A DNA stretch of 64,000 bases, from assembly GCF_963583255.1 (NCBI RefSeq), contig NC_084807.1:16453072-16517071 (forward strand), read 5' to 3'. Below are positions 46,448-58,000 of this stretch, in pieces; the stretch's first letter is position 1, and every line of letters starts with the position of its first letter. The notes beneath the pieces were generated by a model. The model was not told the DNA's origin, did no database searches, and saw only the letters and a list, made by a program, of their open reading frames with translations. Made by a program: the position numbers and the translations under genes. This stretch comes from Pyrus communis. Lineage: Eukaryota > Streptophyta > Magnoliopsida > Rosales > Rosaceae.

Positions 46448-46990
46448 AAATTTCCACTTTGCGCGACATACAATACATCGTGCAAAGCATGTTCCCAAGT
46501 TGCGCAAAGTATCTTTGCGTGACGTAGACTGCGTCGCGCAAAGTATCTTTGCGCAACTTGGGAACATGCGTTGCGCAAAGACACTTTGAGCGACTATAGT
46601 CTACGTCGCGCAAGGATCTTGAGTGACGTAGGTTGGGTCGCGCAAAATACGTCGCGCAAGATCCTGAGTGACGTAGGTTGAGTCGCGCAAAATACGTCGC
46701 ACAAGGATCTTGGGTGACGTAGGTTGAGTCGCGCAAAATACGTCGCGCAAAGACACTTTGCGCGACGAAGCCTTTACATGCGTCGTGCAAAGAAACTTGC
46801 GCGACGGATGTTGAGTCGCGCAAAATACGTCGCGCAAAGTGTCTTTGCGCGACGATAGGGTTACTTGCGTCGCGCAAAGCCTTCTGTCACTGCCTTGCCG
46901 CGACGGTTTGTGTGCGACGTTTTTTGCCTTTGCGCGACGTTTTTTGACTTTGCGCGACGAAGGACCTGCGTTGCGCAAAGTGTTTTTTGT
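46448..46990 (+). repeat. Right subterminal array of CACTA no. 2
   Basis: About twenty GCGCGACG/CGTCGCGC sites, often in the form TTTGCGCGACG...CGTCGCGCAAA. A ~57-base sub-repeat (GTAGGTTGAGTCGCGCAAAA) occurs three times between 46620 and 46745. The arrays account for Arg/Cys/Ala-rich ORFs on both strands. Confidence 0.88.
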
Positions 46991-47767
46991 ACTAGTGTAG
47001 GGCTCATATGTGATACACATAGCGCTAGTCTTTACGTGATTGTAGTACTAGAGCATAAATCATTATTACACCTAGTCTTGTTCGCGTCAGAATATCTTTG
47101 CATAAACTTGTTTGTCAGCATATGTCGATGAGCACTCGATATGATATGTTTATTTATGCAATATATTGTAATTACTGGATGTTATATGTTTATATGCGGA
47201 AATATTGGGAATTATTGCATGTTTTCAAGATATTATTGTTTATGGTAAGTGTTTTCTTAGAATATGTAATATATTATGTTTGGAAACTATACTTGCTTTA
47301 TAGCAAGGGGTTATTACGTTTTCGAAAAAGTTTTATAAAGTTTGATTTTTAGGCCCACACACCCTTGTTTTTCACCCCTCCAGGTTTTAGTGGCAGCGCT
47401 TTTGTGTCGACGAGGATTCTTGGCAAATGTTGGTATAGGAGATTACTGTACTTTACTTATGCTCTGACATCACATGTGAAATGGGTTCAATCTCACTCAC
47501 ATGTGCACTCTTGCATTTAGTTACTTTTAGGTTTAAATTTATTCATATTTTCCACATCACTACACTCTATGGCTGCGTCACCTTTCTAATGTTGACCAGC
47601 ACAGCTTGATTCGGAGTCCAAGCGGACATTCCAGGTTAGGGTGTGTCAGAAAACATGTATTAAGAATTGTTATTGTCATTATTAGTATAAATCGATTGTT
47701 TGTAGAACTAAATTGTAAAAGCTTGTTTGTAATATCTAGATTTGTTTTTCTCTAATATTGAACTTTT

Positions 47768-48005
47768 TGGGCACAATAACAAAATTGTGCTAACATGGCT
47801 TGGAAAAGCCATCTGACATGTCGTCAGAACAAAGGCACAAAATAGCTCTTATTTGTGCTAAGTCTTTGAGTCCAGAATGCTATATTGTGCCCTATGACCA
47901 AAGGGCACGTCCGTAGAGAGCACAAATAATATTTAAGTTGTTGCACTATTGCTATTGTTATAAGACACCTATATTGGTGTCCTTAAGCCTCATAGGGCAC
48001 ATATA

Positions 48006-48050
<45 letters not shown>

Positions 48051-48078
48051 GTGTGCAGTGGCAATTTTTCTTGTAGTG
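47768..48078 (+). mobile_element. Right end of a different CACTA element
   Basis: It ends CAATTTTTCTTGTAGTG, the inverse of CACTACAAGAAAAATTG, a common CACTA terminus. The 300 bases before it repeat GGGCACAA/TTGTGCCC words in both orientations (at least seven), unlike the GCGCGACG arrays. An (AT)n and a T run (48001-48050) lie just inside the end. The left end was not found. Confidence 0.6.
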
Positions 48079-48379
48079 ACATATGAACATGAGTCATTAG
48101 ATTTCATTAGATTAAAAGATCCAATGGCTCTTATTTACATGTGTAACTTAAATTTACACTTTTGATGTTCACTAGAGAAAGCCTCAAGAACCACAAAAAC
48201 CATTAGGCTCGGTTGCTTGAGGTCCAGTCCACTTAAATAGTAATATATGGTTTGGTTCCTTTGGCATTCGAGGAAGAAGAGTTTTTGAGTAGGATTTTGT
48301 TCCTTCGGATCCTAAGTATGTTGTTACTGCCTACTTGAAGGATTGGTTTTAGGCTAACGGGTTTCCTTGATCCTCCTCG

Positions 48380-48811
48380 ATCTCGTGCCTTATATTCTTT
48401 AGAACATCCTCCAAAGGGCTTAGGTAAAATGTAATGTTGATAGGTCTTATAAAGGGCTAATTTTATTAACGATGGTGGGGTCTTCAGAAATTCTTCATGG
48501 CAAGAGGTTGCGGGTTTTTGTGACAACCTTTGTTGAGGTGAGATTCTAATTGCTGAAATTTGGGGTATGTTTTGCAACTTGTGCAAAATAAGGGATATAA
48601 GAATATTTTGGTTGAATCTAATTCTGCCTTTGCTGTGGACTTGCTTTTAAATGCCAAAGTTGATATTCAACTTTTGGGGAGTTTGATTACAAATTATCGT
48701 GATTTTATGCACCATAATTGGTCTTTTGAAATTTGGCATACTATATATCGGAAAATGAATTTTTTTATTGATGAACTGGCTCATTTGGGTTTAGATCTAG
48801 TCTTTTTTTAG
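48380..48811 (+). pseudogene. LINE RNase H fragment
   Basis: 48560-48811 encodes NKGYKNILVESNSAFAVDLL and then HHNWSFEIWHTIYRKMNFFIDELAHLG, typical of the C-terminal RNase H of plant LINEs. Upstream, about 48380-48560 carries further pieces (GLQKFFMARGCGF-type and CKIRDI-type frames) broken by stops and shifts. It is diverged from the LINE at 23095-29626. Confidence 0.7.
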
Positions 48812-49164
48812 CAAACTCCTCCATCTTGTCAATCTCGTTTGGTTATTGATATAGTTGAGATCGTTTGGCCTTGAGATAGTTTGATATAGTTTTTAAAAAA
48901 CTTCATTCTAATATTTGGCAAAGATGACTTTTAGACTAAAACCATGAGTAAGATCAAAATATAATTTTAGTCCATTGATACATTAATAACCTCACTTGTT
49001 AATTACATTTTGATTTTTTAATTATTTATCTTTTTCTTCTTAATTTTAATGTATTAATTTTATTTCGTTATAATTTTAATTTTAATTTCATTTATCATAA
49101 TATATATTGTTGTAAACATTTAAACTAATTTTTGTTATACAATATATTTCAATGTACTTTGTCT

Positions 49165-49440
49165 TCTTCATTTAGGTACATTAAATTCATTATAATACAT
49201 TTCGGTGCATACATTTAGGTATACATATTTTGATACAAATATTTAGGTACATTAATTCAATATAATACATTTCGGTACTAACATTTCAGTGCAACATTTC
49301 GGTACATACATTTAGGTACATTAATTTAATATAATACATTTCGGTGCATATATTTCAGTACATACATTTCGATACTAGCATTTAAATACATTAGTTCAAT
49401 ATAATACATTTCGGTACATACATTTAGGTACATTAATTGA
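49165..49440 (+). repeat. Tandem repeats of ACATTTCGGTACATACATTTAG
   Basis: Units built from ATACATTTCGGT(A/G)CATACA, TTTAGGTACATTAATT and CAATATAATA repeat about four to five times with indels. A/T-rich; no ORF. Confidence 0.75.
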
Positions 49441-49755
49441 GTCTTTCAAGTTTGAAGAATGTTAAATAAAATTAATAAATTAAAAAGAAAAAAACTTTTT
49501 TTTGGTCAAAAAATAAATTAAAATTTGTATATTAATAAATTTATATATTTAATGGGAGACATTAAATAAAATGCACATTAATTATTTTGAATTAAGGACA
49601 CATCAAGGGACTATAAGTCTATAATCTATATATAATCTAACACTAGGTTTATTTTAAATTTCAATGTTCTTGAAGGATTAAAGTTAAAAAATCCCTATAG
49701 TTTTTCTTTCTTTCAGGCTTTATGTCTCACTGTCAACCAAAATGTTATCATTCTT

Positions 49756-49925
49756 TTATTGAGCGATATTCTATTCTAACCAGGGTAAGGATTTTAGTGT
49801 CTCATATTTTATACAACTTGCCAATGGGCAAGCTATAACTAGGTTTTAAACTCGCCATTCATGAGACTTTAACTCGAGACCTCCCAATTACAAGTGGAGC
49901 AATTGTAACACTATTCACAAGCATA
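49756..49925 (-). mobile_element. tRNA-derived SINE, minus strand
   Basis: On the minus strand, TTGCTCCACTTGTAATTGGG then GGTCTCGAGTTAAAGTC (B-box-like) then GGCGAGTTTAAAAC, ending AGAATATCGCTCAATAAAAG. The tail form AATATCG.TCAATAAAA is a usual SINE 3' end in such genomes. Confidence 0.55.
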
Positions 49926-50108
49926 TCATTTAGAAAGCAAGAATAAAAAAAGGAGTCTAAACATATGTATATCTAGTAACACAAAATATACAAAAGACTA
50001 AAGCCTAATGCATAACATATACTAATATTGATTCTGCAGGTACTTTGATCACATTTAATTTCTTTTTCTTGATCACATAGTCAACAGTTAATGTGTACAA
50101 TTTTTTTT

Positions 50109-50227
50109 GGGAAGTGTTATTGGCACTTCAAAAATCTCATTCTACACTCCTCACAAGTGTATTTTCTTTCCTAATATAGAAAGTTGGAGTGTAGAATGAG
50201 ATTTTTGAGGTGCTAATAACAATTCCC
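50109..50227. mobile_element. Foldback MITE, 119 bp
   Basis: GGGAAGTGTTATTGGCACTT...CATTCTACACTCC on the left is matched by GGAGTGTAGAATG...GTGCTAATAACAATTCCC on the right. The arms are ~45 bases and nearly perfect, the loop is ~28 bases, and the element would fold into one hairpin. Flanks are T-rich, so the duplication is unclear. Confidence 0.85.
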
Positions 50228-50249
50228 TTTTTCTTTTCTTTTTTTTTAT

Positions 50250-50345
50250 ACAAGAGGATACTAAGGGAAGGGGACTTGAACACATGACTCATAGTCTGGG
50301 ATGCAAAGTAAACTTTCTTAACCCACTTGATCTACAAATCTGTCG
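50250..50345 (-). mobile_element. tRNA-like SINE fragment, minus strand
   Basis: On the minus strand, TAGATCAAGTGGGTTAAG resembles an A-box region and TGTGTTCAAGTCCCC a B-box. A poly(A)-rich tail (minus-strand reading of the T run at 50238-50249) follows. Confidence 0.5.
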
Positions 50346-50415
50346 CCAACTTGTGCAAAGGGTTAATATATAAGTACAAATGCCAATGAAAGATGAAATA
50401 TAGTGAACTTGTTAA

Positions 50416-51938
50416 TTAAAACCTAGAGAGGAACTGCATTTGCTTCAGTAGAGGAGTTAGGGTTTCCATGAGTTTCTCGCAAGGATGATTGTGAATTCCT
50501 TCATACGTTGTCACGACGATGCTCGTGTCTTTAGACAGCCTCTGGACTTGTTTTTTCACATTGCATGTGTGATGTGTGCAGCGATAATAGCTCCTACAAT
50601 ACATAATTAATTGAGTAAATGCCCTAATAATATCATTGTGCTTAACTAGCTGGACAAAAATAAACTACCCCAACATATAAATTTTTGAATCATTCACTGC
50701 ATATATATTGTCACACAGTTATATATGGAGGTCCTATCCTATATAATACACATAACCAAATAATTACAGGAGTTTTGGATTCAAGATGCTAGCTAGACAA
50801 CCTCAAAGGTTGCTAGCTAGAACATAATGTACCTATATGATTGGTCCAATTAATGGCTTCTTCTTTATGGTATAAATTAGTCTAATTTCCCTAATCAATT
50901 TAATATTGGTATTTTAAACGACTTGGGAGCTTTTTTCTGTGGGAAAAATGTTTTGTTAGAATTGTATTTTCTACTAACAATATACTTTTTTGTCAGATTC
51001 ATATTTTGCTATTAAAAGTACATATAGGATTCGGATTTTGAACTTTTGAAATTTTGGATCATAAATTTCTGATGACTTCAAATGACAATTAATATTCATG
51101 TACTCAATTTTCTTCTGGGGTCAGGCTTAGAAATGTTTTGCTATATTAAATATTATAGACAAACCCTAGTCATGCAAACAATTTGACTAAATAACTTGAT
51201 TCCCTATGTTCATTAGAGAATTCACAAGTTCTGACAAATTAAGCAGCTAAAACGATGAATATATGCATATCATACTTCGTTTATGTCTCAGATTCCCTTG
51301 ATTCACTAGCCAGCGAAGTAACCAGTATTCATTATTTTCAAAATTTTGTTTTCTAGAATAATAAAATTTGTTCCCTAGCTATATTGATACATGGTATGAA
51401 CAATGTGTTCATATTTATAATATTTATAAAAGAAAAAATAATGAATAAACCTGGGATATGAGCTATTCTTGACGGCTTTCTGTCCATATTTTCTCCAGCG
51501 GTAGCCATCATCAAGAATATCATCCGTACTCCGAGTATGGAACGCAAACCTAGGTCGGCTTGCCGCTGCTTTTCTCATCCTACCCCCAGCTTTCCTTTTA
51601 ATACCCAACTTTTCTTCCTGATCTGCAGATTCACTAATAATAGTCCCAGCAGAGCCACTAATATTTTTGTCCACCATAGCCATAGGCTTAAAACTATTAA
51701 TCTGATCATGACTAAGCCAGCCAACCGCCTGAGTACCACCAGAGAGAAGGCTGACCCAATCAATGTCTAGAAGATCAGGAGGGTTGGTCATCAGTGAGGA
51801 GGATGAAGAGGGTGTGAAGAGATAGGGAGGAGGAAGAGGAGGGTTTTGGGGTGGCGGGGGCAACAAGAATGGTAACGATAAGGGCGGCAATTGGGAGGTT
51901 AATGGAGGTGGATTATGCTGTTGATGATGATCCTCCAT
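50416..51938 (-). CDS. WRKY transcription factor, group IIc, 2 exons
   Basis: Exon 1 is 51451-51938, exon 2 is 50416-50593, intron 50594-51450 with GT/AG. The intron splits the Arg codon after NSSYP, the conserved WRKY intron position. The product is 221 aa. The N-terminus is Pro/Leu/Ser-rich ([13 protein letters not shown]), a basic stretch follows ([10 protein letters not shown], likely nuclear signal), then the WRKY domain: [20 protein letters not shown] and the zinc ligands C-X4-C-X23-H-X-H (CTHHTC ... HNH). The tail [20 protein letters not shown] is typical of the group IIc clade with Arabidopsis WRKY24/43/56. It binds W-box DNA in the nucleus; target genes cannot be told from sequence. 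ATG at 51938 was chosen as the first Met before the conserved N-terminus. No damage is seen. Confidence 0.94.
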
Positions 51939-52098
51939 TTATAATTAATAGGAGTGATCTAATTATAATTACTGAATAATCAGAATAATGATGTGAAAGG
52001 AAACGAGAATGTTTGATGGAGGGAAGTATATACGAAGTCCTCTCCAGCGAGGTGGTGGAAGGTGAGAAGAAGTTGGACTGACGTACACGAACAAAGTT

Positions 52099-52110
52099 AG
52101 AGAGAGGGAG

Positions 52111-52153
<43 letters not shown>
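52099..52153 (-). repeat. (GA)n/(CT)n tract upstream of the WRKY start
   Basis: About 55 bases of GA on the plus strand, i.e. CT in the WRKY transcript direction, 160-215 bases before the ATG. CT-rich leaders near transcription starts are common in plants; a 5'UTR location is inferred. Confidence 0.8.
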
Positions 52154-52158
<5 letters not shown>

Positions 52159-52259
52159 TTTGCTTAGGGTTGAATTATGAGAGGATGGTTTTAATTGCCG
52201 TTTTTGGTATAACCCTATGTTGTTTACCCTAGCTAGGGTAAAAGCTAAGGCCAACCACA

Positions 52260-54366
52260 TCTCAACTACTTCTGTTCAACTGCAAATTTCAAGTACAAAA
52301 GGTGACGTGCCAAAATATGCATAACGTTATCATCAATGCATGCATTTGCATGCATCTCTCTCTCTCTTTCGGATCTTCACCTACAAGATTCACGAGATAG
52401 GTATTTCTGTAATAGTTTAATATATTGAGAACTGTAGGACACATGTTCAAATAATAATGCCATAAGATTTGGGTTTAGTTTGACTAGATACTGTTTACCA
52501 ACCAAGCCAAGCAAAAAGGTTTGGACCGAATTATGTGTATGTTTGCAACGCCATCCTCATCTATGTGACCCACAAGCATTGTGACAGTTTTATCTCTCTA
52601 TTGATTTCCTAAAGCAAATAGTTATGAGTACCTTGAAGATGTGTGTATGAAAGGAGAATGACTTATATGAAACATGTTCATCATTACGTAGTGTTTTTTG
52701 TTCAATAATTTAGTGTAATGTGCAAGATTTTCTCTACATGACAATGTGTTACAGCTTCGGGAACCCATAGGCAAAGCCACCTTAGACCCAGGGGATGGAT
52801 GCCCCCACTAAGTTCTTTTTTTTTTTTTTTTTTTTTTTTGAGAAAAATGTACATGTTGCATAAAGCAAACCTACATGAGAGACATTATATTAGCATCAAC
52901 TCCTTAAGTTGCTACTATCACCATTGAAAGTGCATTTTTGGCCATGAAATTTATGAGAACAATCGATTGAGAAATTGGATGAGATCAGTGGATGAATGAT
53001 AATATGGTTATTTTTATAGAGAGAGATATTTGATGGTATTGTTAATGAAGTTGTCATGCAACGTTTTCAAAACATGAAAACACATCGAGGGATATTGTAA
53101 TATATTGTATGAAAAACCTTATGGATATATTAAGTGTTTTGTTTAGTAAATTCTTGAGCTTTTTAATTTGTGACTTTGTTGTTTAAGGATGCCCCATCCA
53201 TACAGATCTCTGAGAAAATCATGTAGCGGTGAACTCATTACATGTAAGTTGCTTTTATATGAAATGAGAGATTGAGAACCACTTCCTACCAATGTTTAGT
53301 CAACACATAAGCCCTTAAGGTTACCTCACCACTCTCTTATGCCTCATTTGGTGGTTTGGATCGGATAGGACTTGTATATCGGATAGAATAAGTTAGGATT
53401 GGAGTCTTATTTGGTGTTTGGTACACTCAGGACTTGTTCAACCCACGACAACTCTCCAAGCCCCACCTACCTTCCCTGAAACTCAACAATCAAATCATCG
53501 TCGTTGCAGTAAGGAGTTTGCAAAGTCCACCTGCAAATAGGTTCAGAAGAAGAGTTCAGGGTTTGATGATGATTTGAAGGCAGATTTGATATATATGATT
53601 GGCTTGGATTGATTTGGTTAGGTTTGAGTGTTCCTATTTAGGCTTCTCATTTTAAGTTGTCTAAAATAAGTTGATAGAGGAAATGTGTAGTCTCAGCTTA
53701 TCCAGGTATCAATTAACCCCATATTTTGGTTAAAGATGGAACTAATGTTAGATAACCCAATTCAGGTCAATCAACGCCCCCTAATAGTTTGCCATACGAA
53801 TGAACTAGTAGTATGCGATTTATAACTTAGAGTTGTTTCCTCAATACATTTTAAAGACTACCAAAAAGAATTAAACTTTGTGGGTACAAAACGTAAATGA
53901 TGCTTTTGTAGTTTTATGGTCCTTTTGAAAATGCTTCTTTAGAAAGAATTTCTCCTCAAAAGTGCTTCCAATATCACCGCTTCTAGCACTTCTATTAGAA
54001 GCACTTAAAATTTTTAACAAAAAATAATGCAACTGCTTTCTTGAAACACACTAGTACACTTCCTTGAAAAGCACTTAAACACGTGCTTCTTCAACTTTTT
54101 TGAAACACAAAAACACTTTTAACTTTTTTTTCTGTCAAGCATAATCAGAAATATTTTAGCAACTTGAAAGTGCTTTTAGTTATTATAAAAGCAATTCCAA
54201 TATTGTTGTGTTATATAGTTCCAATATCATAATATTATGATATAGTTGAAAACAACATACCTTAAAAGTGCTAATTTTAAACACAAGACTATTCTAAACA
54301 ACTCTACTATACAAAGAGCTGAGTGAGAACTTGCATTGTTGCACTAGTCAACTGACCTAACCCACA
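52260..54366. other. No gene seen; assorted repeat-like sequence
   Basis: T21 at about 52820-52840. 53340-53410 starts GCCTCATTTGGTGG, a common MITE-like opening, but no matching end was found. 53900-54200 repeats AAAGTGCTT/AAGCACTT words in both orientations (e.g. AGAAGCACTTAAAA, AAAAGTGCTTCC), suggesting an old inverted-repeat element. No coding frame. Confidence 0.45.
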
Positions 54367-55025
54367 TTTCACTACCACAAAAAAAACACTCTACGCGACG
54401 AAATAAGTTTGTTGCGCAAAATACAATTTCGTCGCGCAAAACCTTGCACGACGAAATTTTGGTCACGCATGGTTTGTCACGCAAAGCTTATGAAGATAGG
54501 GTCTGCGCGACAAAAATTAATCTTCATCGCGCAAAGATTTTTGGTTTTTTAATTTTTTAACTAAATTAAATTAATTTAATATTTTGCACGATGAAACAAT
54601 ACGTAGTGCAAAGATTTTTGTTTTTTAATTAAATTAAATTAATATAATATTTTGCACAATGAAATATTCGTTGCGCAAAGATTTTTATTTTTTAATTAAA
54701 ATAAATTAATTTAATATTTTGCGCGATGAAATATTTTGTCGCGCAAAGTTTTTGACTTTTTGTTCTATTATTTCTCTTATATTAATTGTTTGCGCAACGA
54801 AATATTTGGTAGTGCAAATTTTTTGAATTTTTACTTTTTAAATTTAATTTAATTGTATGATTTTATTTTTTTTAATTACTTTAATTTAAATTGACATATT
54901 CAAAATAAAATTACATATGAAAAATAGTGATCAAGTTATCCAATATATATAATGTATTCAAAATGTACACATAAATTAACAAAGTACAATAATAAAATCT
55001 TAATACAAGTCTATTATGGTGGTAG

Positions 55026-58000
55026 TGTGACAACCCGTTCCAAATTTTACGTTTTTATTTTATTTTAAAAGCGTGAATTTACGAAATTGCCCTAGAGGCA
55101 AGGGCTTTGACTTATGTTGACCATCGTCTAGAGAGACGTATGACTTATTCTTTTAGCATATTCTCGTAATACTCGTGGATGTGAACGCATAGGCGAAAGC
55201 CGTTTGCGAGTCTGGATTATAACGGTATAGTTATGGACGTTTGAAAATGGCTATTTAAAGTTTAGTTATAAATTATTTGAATTCCCACCTTGTGGGAAAG
55301 TGGCCAATCTGATTTTAGGCACAAATAGGAAGGAACCAATTAAATTAGAGGGAGAGGGTGAGACCCAATCAGAAAAAGAAAAGAAAAAAAAAATCCCAGC
55401 TTTCCCGTGGGTTTTTACAACTCGCAACCACCATTTTCTAAGGTCGATTCCGGCCAACTCCGGTGGAGTTTTTCGATGCCACCACCACCATCTTGAAGCT
55501 CTCATTCCCCTCTACAAAACCCACCCAAGAACCACCTTGATTAACCACGGTATGTGGCGGGTTGAGGCCACGAAAGTTGGCGGTTCTCACGGTGCTCCGG
55601 GCACCCTTTTTTATTTTCCGGCAAATCGGCAAAGTGATGGCCGATGCCACCACTTGGGCTTTGTAGCCCATGATCCCAGGAGCAAAACCCAACCAACCTT
55701 GACCCCGTTGGACCACTGTAGAAGACGAATCGACACCGGGAAGTTTTAGGCACCCGCCGGCTTTGTGGGCAAAATTGACCATCTTCCGTCCACTTTTGGA
55801 CTTCGTGTCAGGTATGAAAGTTGCTCCACTCACTGAGATCTTCATTTCTGTGAAGTTTGAGAATTTTTGGAAATAGTTGGATTTTCCGACGAGTCGGGGC
55901 GGCCGACCGCCACCCGCGGCGGCGTGTGCGGCGGCACGTGGCCAGTGGGCCGCCAATGCTATTTTTAGGCTATGTCAAATGTCTTGAATTCAGTTTTGTT
56001 ATTTGAATGACATAGGTTGATCATTGGAACCTAAATTTGTTACGATACGTTACTTGATAAAAATGTGAATCGACGATCCGACCGTTGGATCGTCACCAAA
56101 ATTGGATACATTATATTAAGTAATATTTAAAGATCATAGGAATTTATGGATTAGGAATTTGACGTACGGATCTTCCTGAATTGGATTTGTAAGTTAGTAA
56201 AATAAATGTTCACGACCACTTGTTTTAGGCAATTGGCGGAGATCCGACCGTTGGATCGTAATGAAATTTTAATATGTTGTTCTAGAAACATATTGTGGAT
56301 CGTTGGCAGTTACGGATTGGAAATCTTATATGTGAATCTTTCGGGTCGAGTTATACAGGGTTGTAGACCCTACCGTCGATCTTTGATCGACTGTTGACAT
56401 GTGGTCAATGGGTCTCAAACTATTTTAGAATGCCCTTAAGGTTGTGTTTTATGTGAATTACGTATTCTACGGATAAGAATTCTGAGATGTGATTTGATAA
56501 TTGGTCACAGGGACCAATCATTTAGGACACCTCGATGCGTGCGCTAAAGAATCATAGCGTGGACTCCAGGTGAGTGCATCTTTTCCTTTTTATCGTACAT
56601 ATTATTGAGAGTTCTATCGATACTTTTAAATTGATTAGGTATATTACTTTCATATATAATTATTGTGAATGCTTGAAGTACTATATGAACTACGAATGGC
56701 TTGATCCCTGTTTAGGGTACGTAGGTAGTCTAACGAGACGTTAGATGCAGCCATAATATATTTGAGACAAAAGCCTTATTTGGGAAATTGAGTAATGCGA
56801 AGGAAATTGGTAAATGCAAGTTTTAGTTTTGTGAATTAGTTAGTTAATTAGTGTTAATTGGGTTGTCATGGATAATTATCCCTGAAAATAAGTAGTTCGG
56901 GAGTAGGGCGTTATTGATTGTACATTTCACACCGTATTGTTTATAATTGAAAATGCTACAACATGGTTGAGTATTAGATTGCATCATGGTATATCCATAT
57001 GTATACTACTTGCATATAATTATTGGGAATGTTTTCAAGTGCAAAGGTGAACGCAGGACGCCCAGGTAAGCTTCAGGTGAGTACATGTTGATGTTAGTGA
57101 TGGTAGCGAGTACGATTGTGTTGAGATATAGTATAGCTCATAAACCTGCACCCCGGTGTTAGTGTCCCGCCCGTGGCCAGAGCACAGTCCTTCACGTGAT
57201 GTTCACCTCCCGCACCTTACGCTCACCTTGGATCCAAGGTAGGTGCACAGTCCTGTCGTACAGACCACTTTAGGTGGTTCCAACTCGTAGGTGACCCGCG
57301 ATTATTCGCACAGTCTTCACGTGATCGTAGCACTTAAGCGTATTTATTTACACCCAGTCCTGTCGTACATACCACTTTAGGTGGTTCCAACTCGTGTGCA
57401 GGTATACTTTGAGCTATTGGTTAGCCATGATTGATGAGATATGAATAAGTCGTACAGGTCACTATAGGTGACTCCGACTTATATGATAGTCATGATTGAT
57501 GAGATATGGATAAGTCGTACAAGTCACTATAGGTGACTCCGACTTATATGCTAGCCATGATTGATGAGATATGGATAAGTTGTACATGTCATTTTAGATG
57601 ACTCTGACTGACATATCATTTTGTATTGATTAAGTACATTTGGCCTACTTATTAATGCATGGTGGAGTTGATGGCAAGCCGTGGTTTTGGTCATTTCTGA
57701 GTATGGTTTGGATATATGTATATATGTTGTACTGTCCTATAGAAAACGATAAGGGAATTACAGTGAGGGGTTATTACTGTTTGAAAGGTAATAGTTTTGG
57801 GAAACTTGGTTTTACAGCTTACTCACATTTTCTGTTTTGTACCCCTTCAGGTTTTAACTGCTGAGTTCGTATTGACGAGGATATATAGCTAATCTTAGTA
57901 TTGGTGGCTACTTTTAAGGGTATGATTCTTACCCACACTACTGTACCTTACTTATGCTCTGACATCGCGTGTGAAATGGGTTCGCTCCTACTCGTAGCGT

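Larger units (their letters stand above)
38829..46997 (+). mobile_element. CACTA (En/Spm) element no. 2, 8169 bp, TSD TAG
   Basis: It starts CACTAGTAGAAAAACATG and ends GTTTTTTGTACTAGTG, i.e. CACTAGTAC on the other strand. TAG flanks both ends (38826-38828, 46998-47000); a 3-bp duplication is diagnostic of CACTA. The left array of subterminal repeats (38840-39165) is followed by inverted copies of the ~347-bp tandem repeat, a retrotransposon-derived insertion (40555-43030), a pyrimidine-rich tract, the TnpA-like gene and the right array (46448-46990). No TnpD/DDE transposase is recognised, so it depends on enzyme from elsewhere. Confidence 0.92.
37072..47648 (+). mobile_element. Solo LTR, TGTGACA...TGTGTCA family, split by a CACTA element, TSD GAAAA
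   Basis: The left part 37072-38828 starts TGTTAGAACCC; the right part 47001-47648 ends TAGGGTGTGTCA. GAAAA flanks both ends (37067-37071, 47649-47653). The sequences on either side of the CACTA correspond to consecutive parts of the uninterrupted family member at 55026-58142 (GGTGTTAGT...CGCACC.TA.GCTCAC, then TCTTTACGTGAT.GTAG). The net LTR is ~2.4 kb. (TA)n lies near 38468-38491. No coding sequence of its own. Confidence 0.88.

Noticed and set aside
55300..55956. A 149- or 172-codon gene
   Set aside because: Both frames are inside a solo LTR with defined borders and show no known domain.
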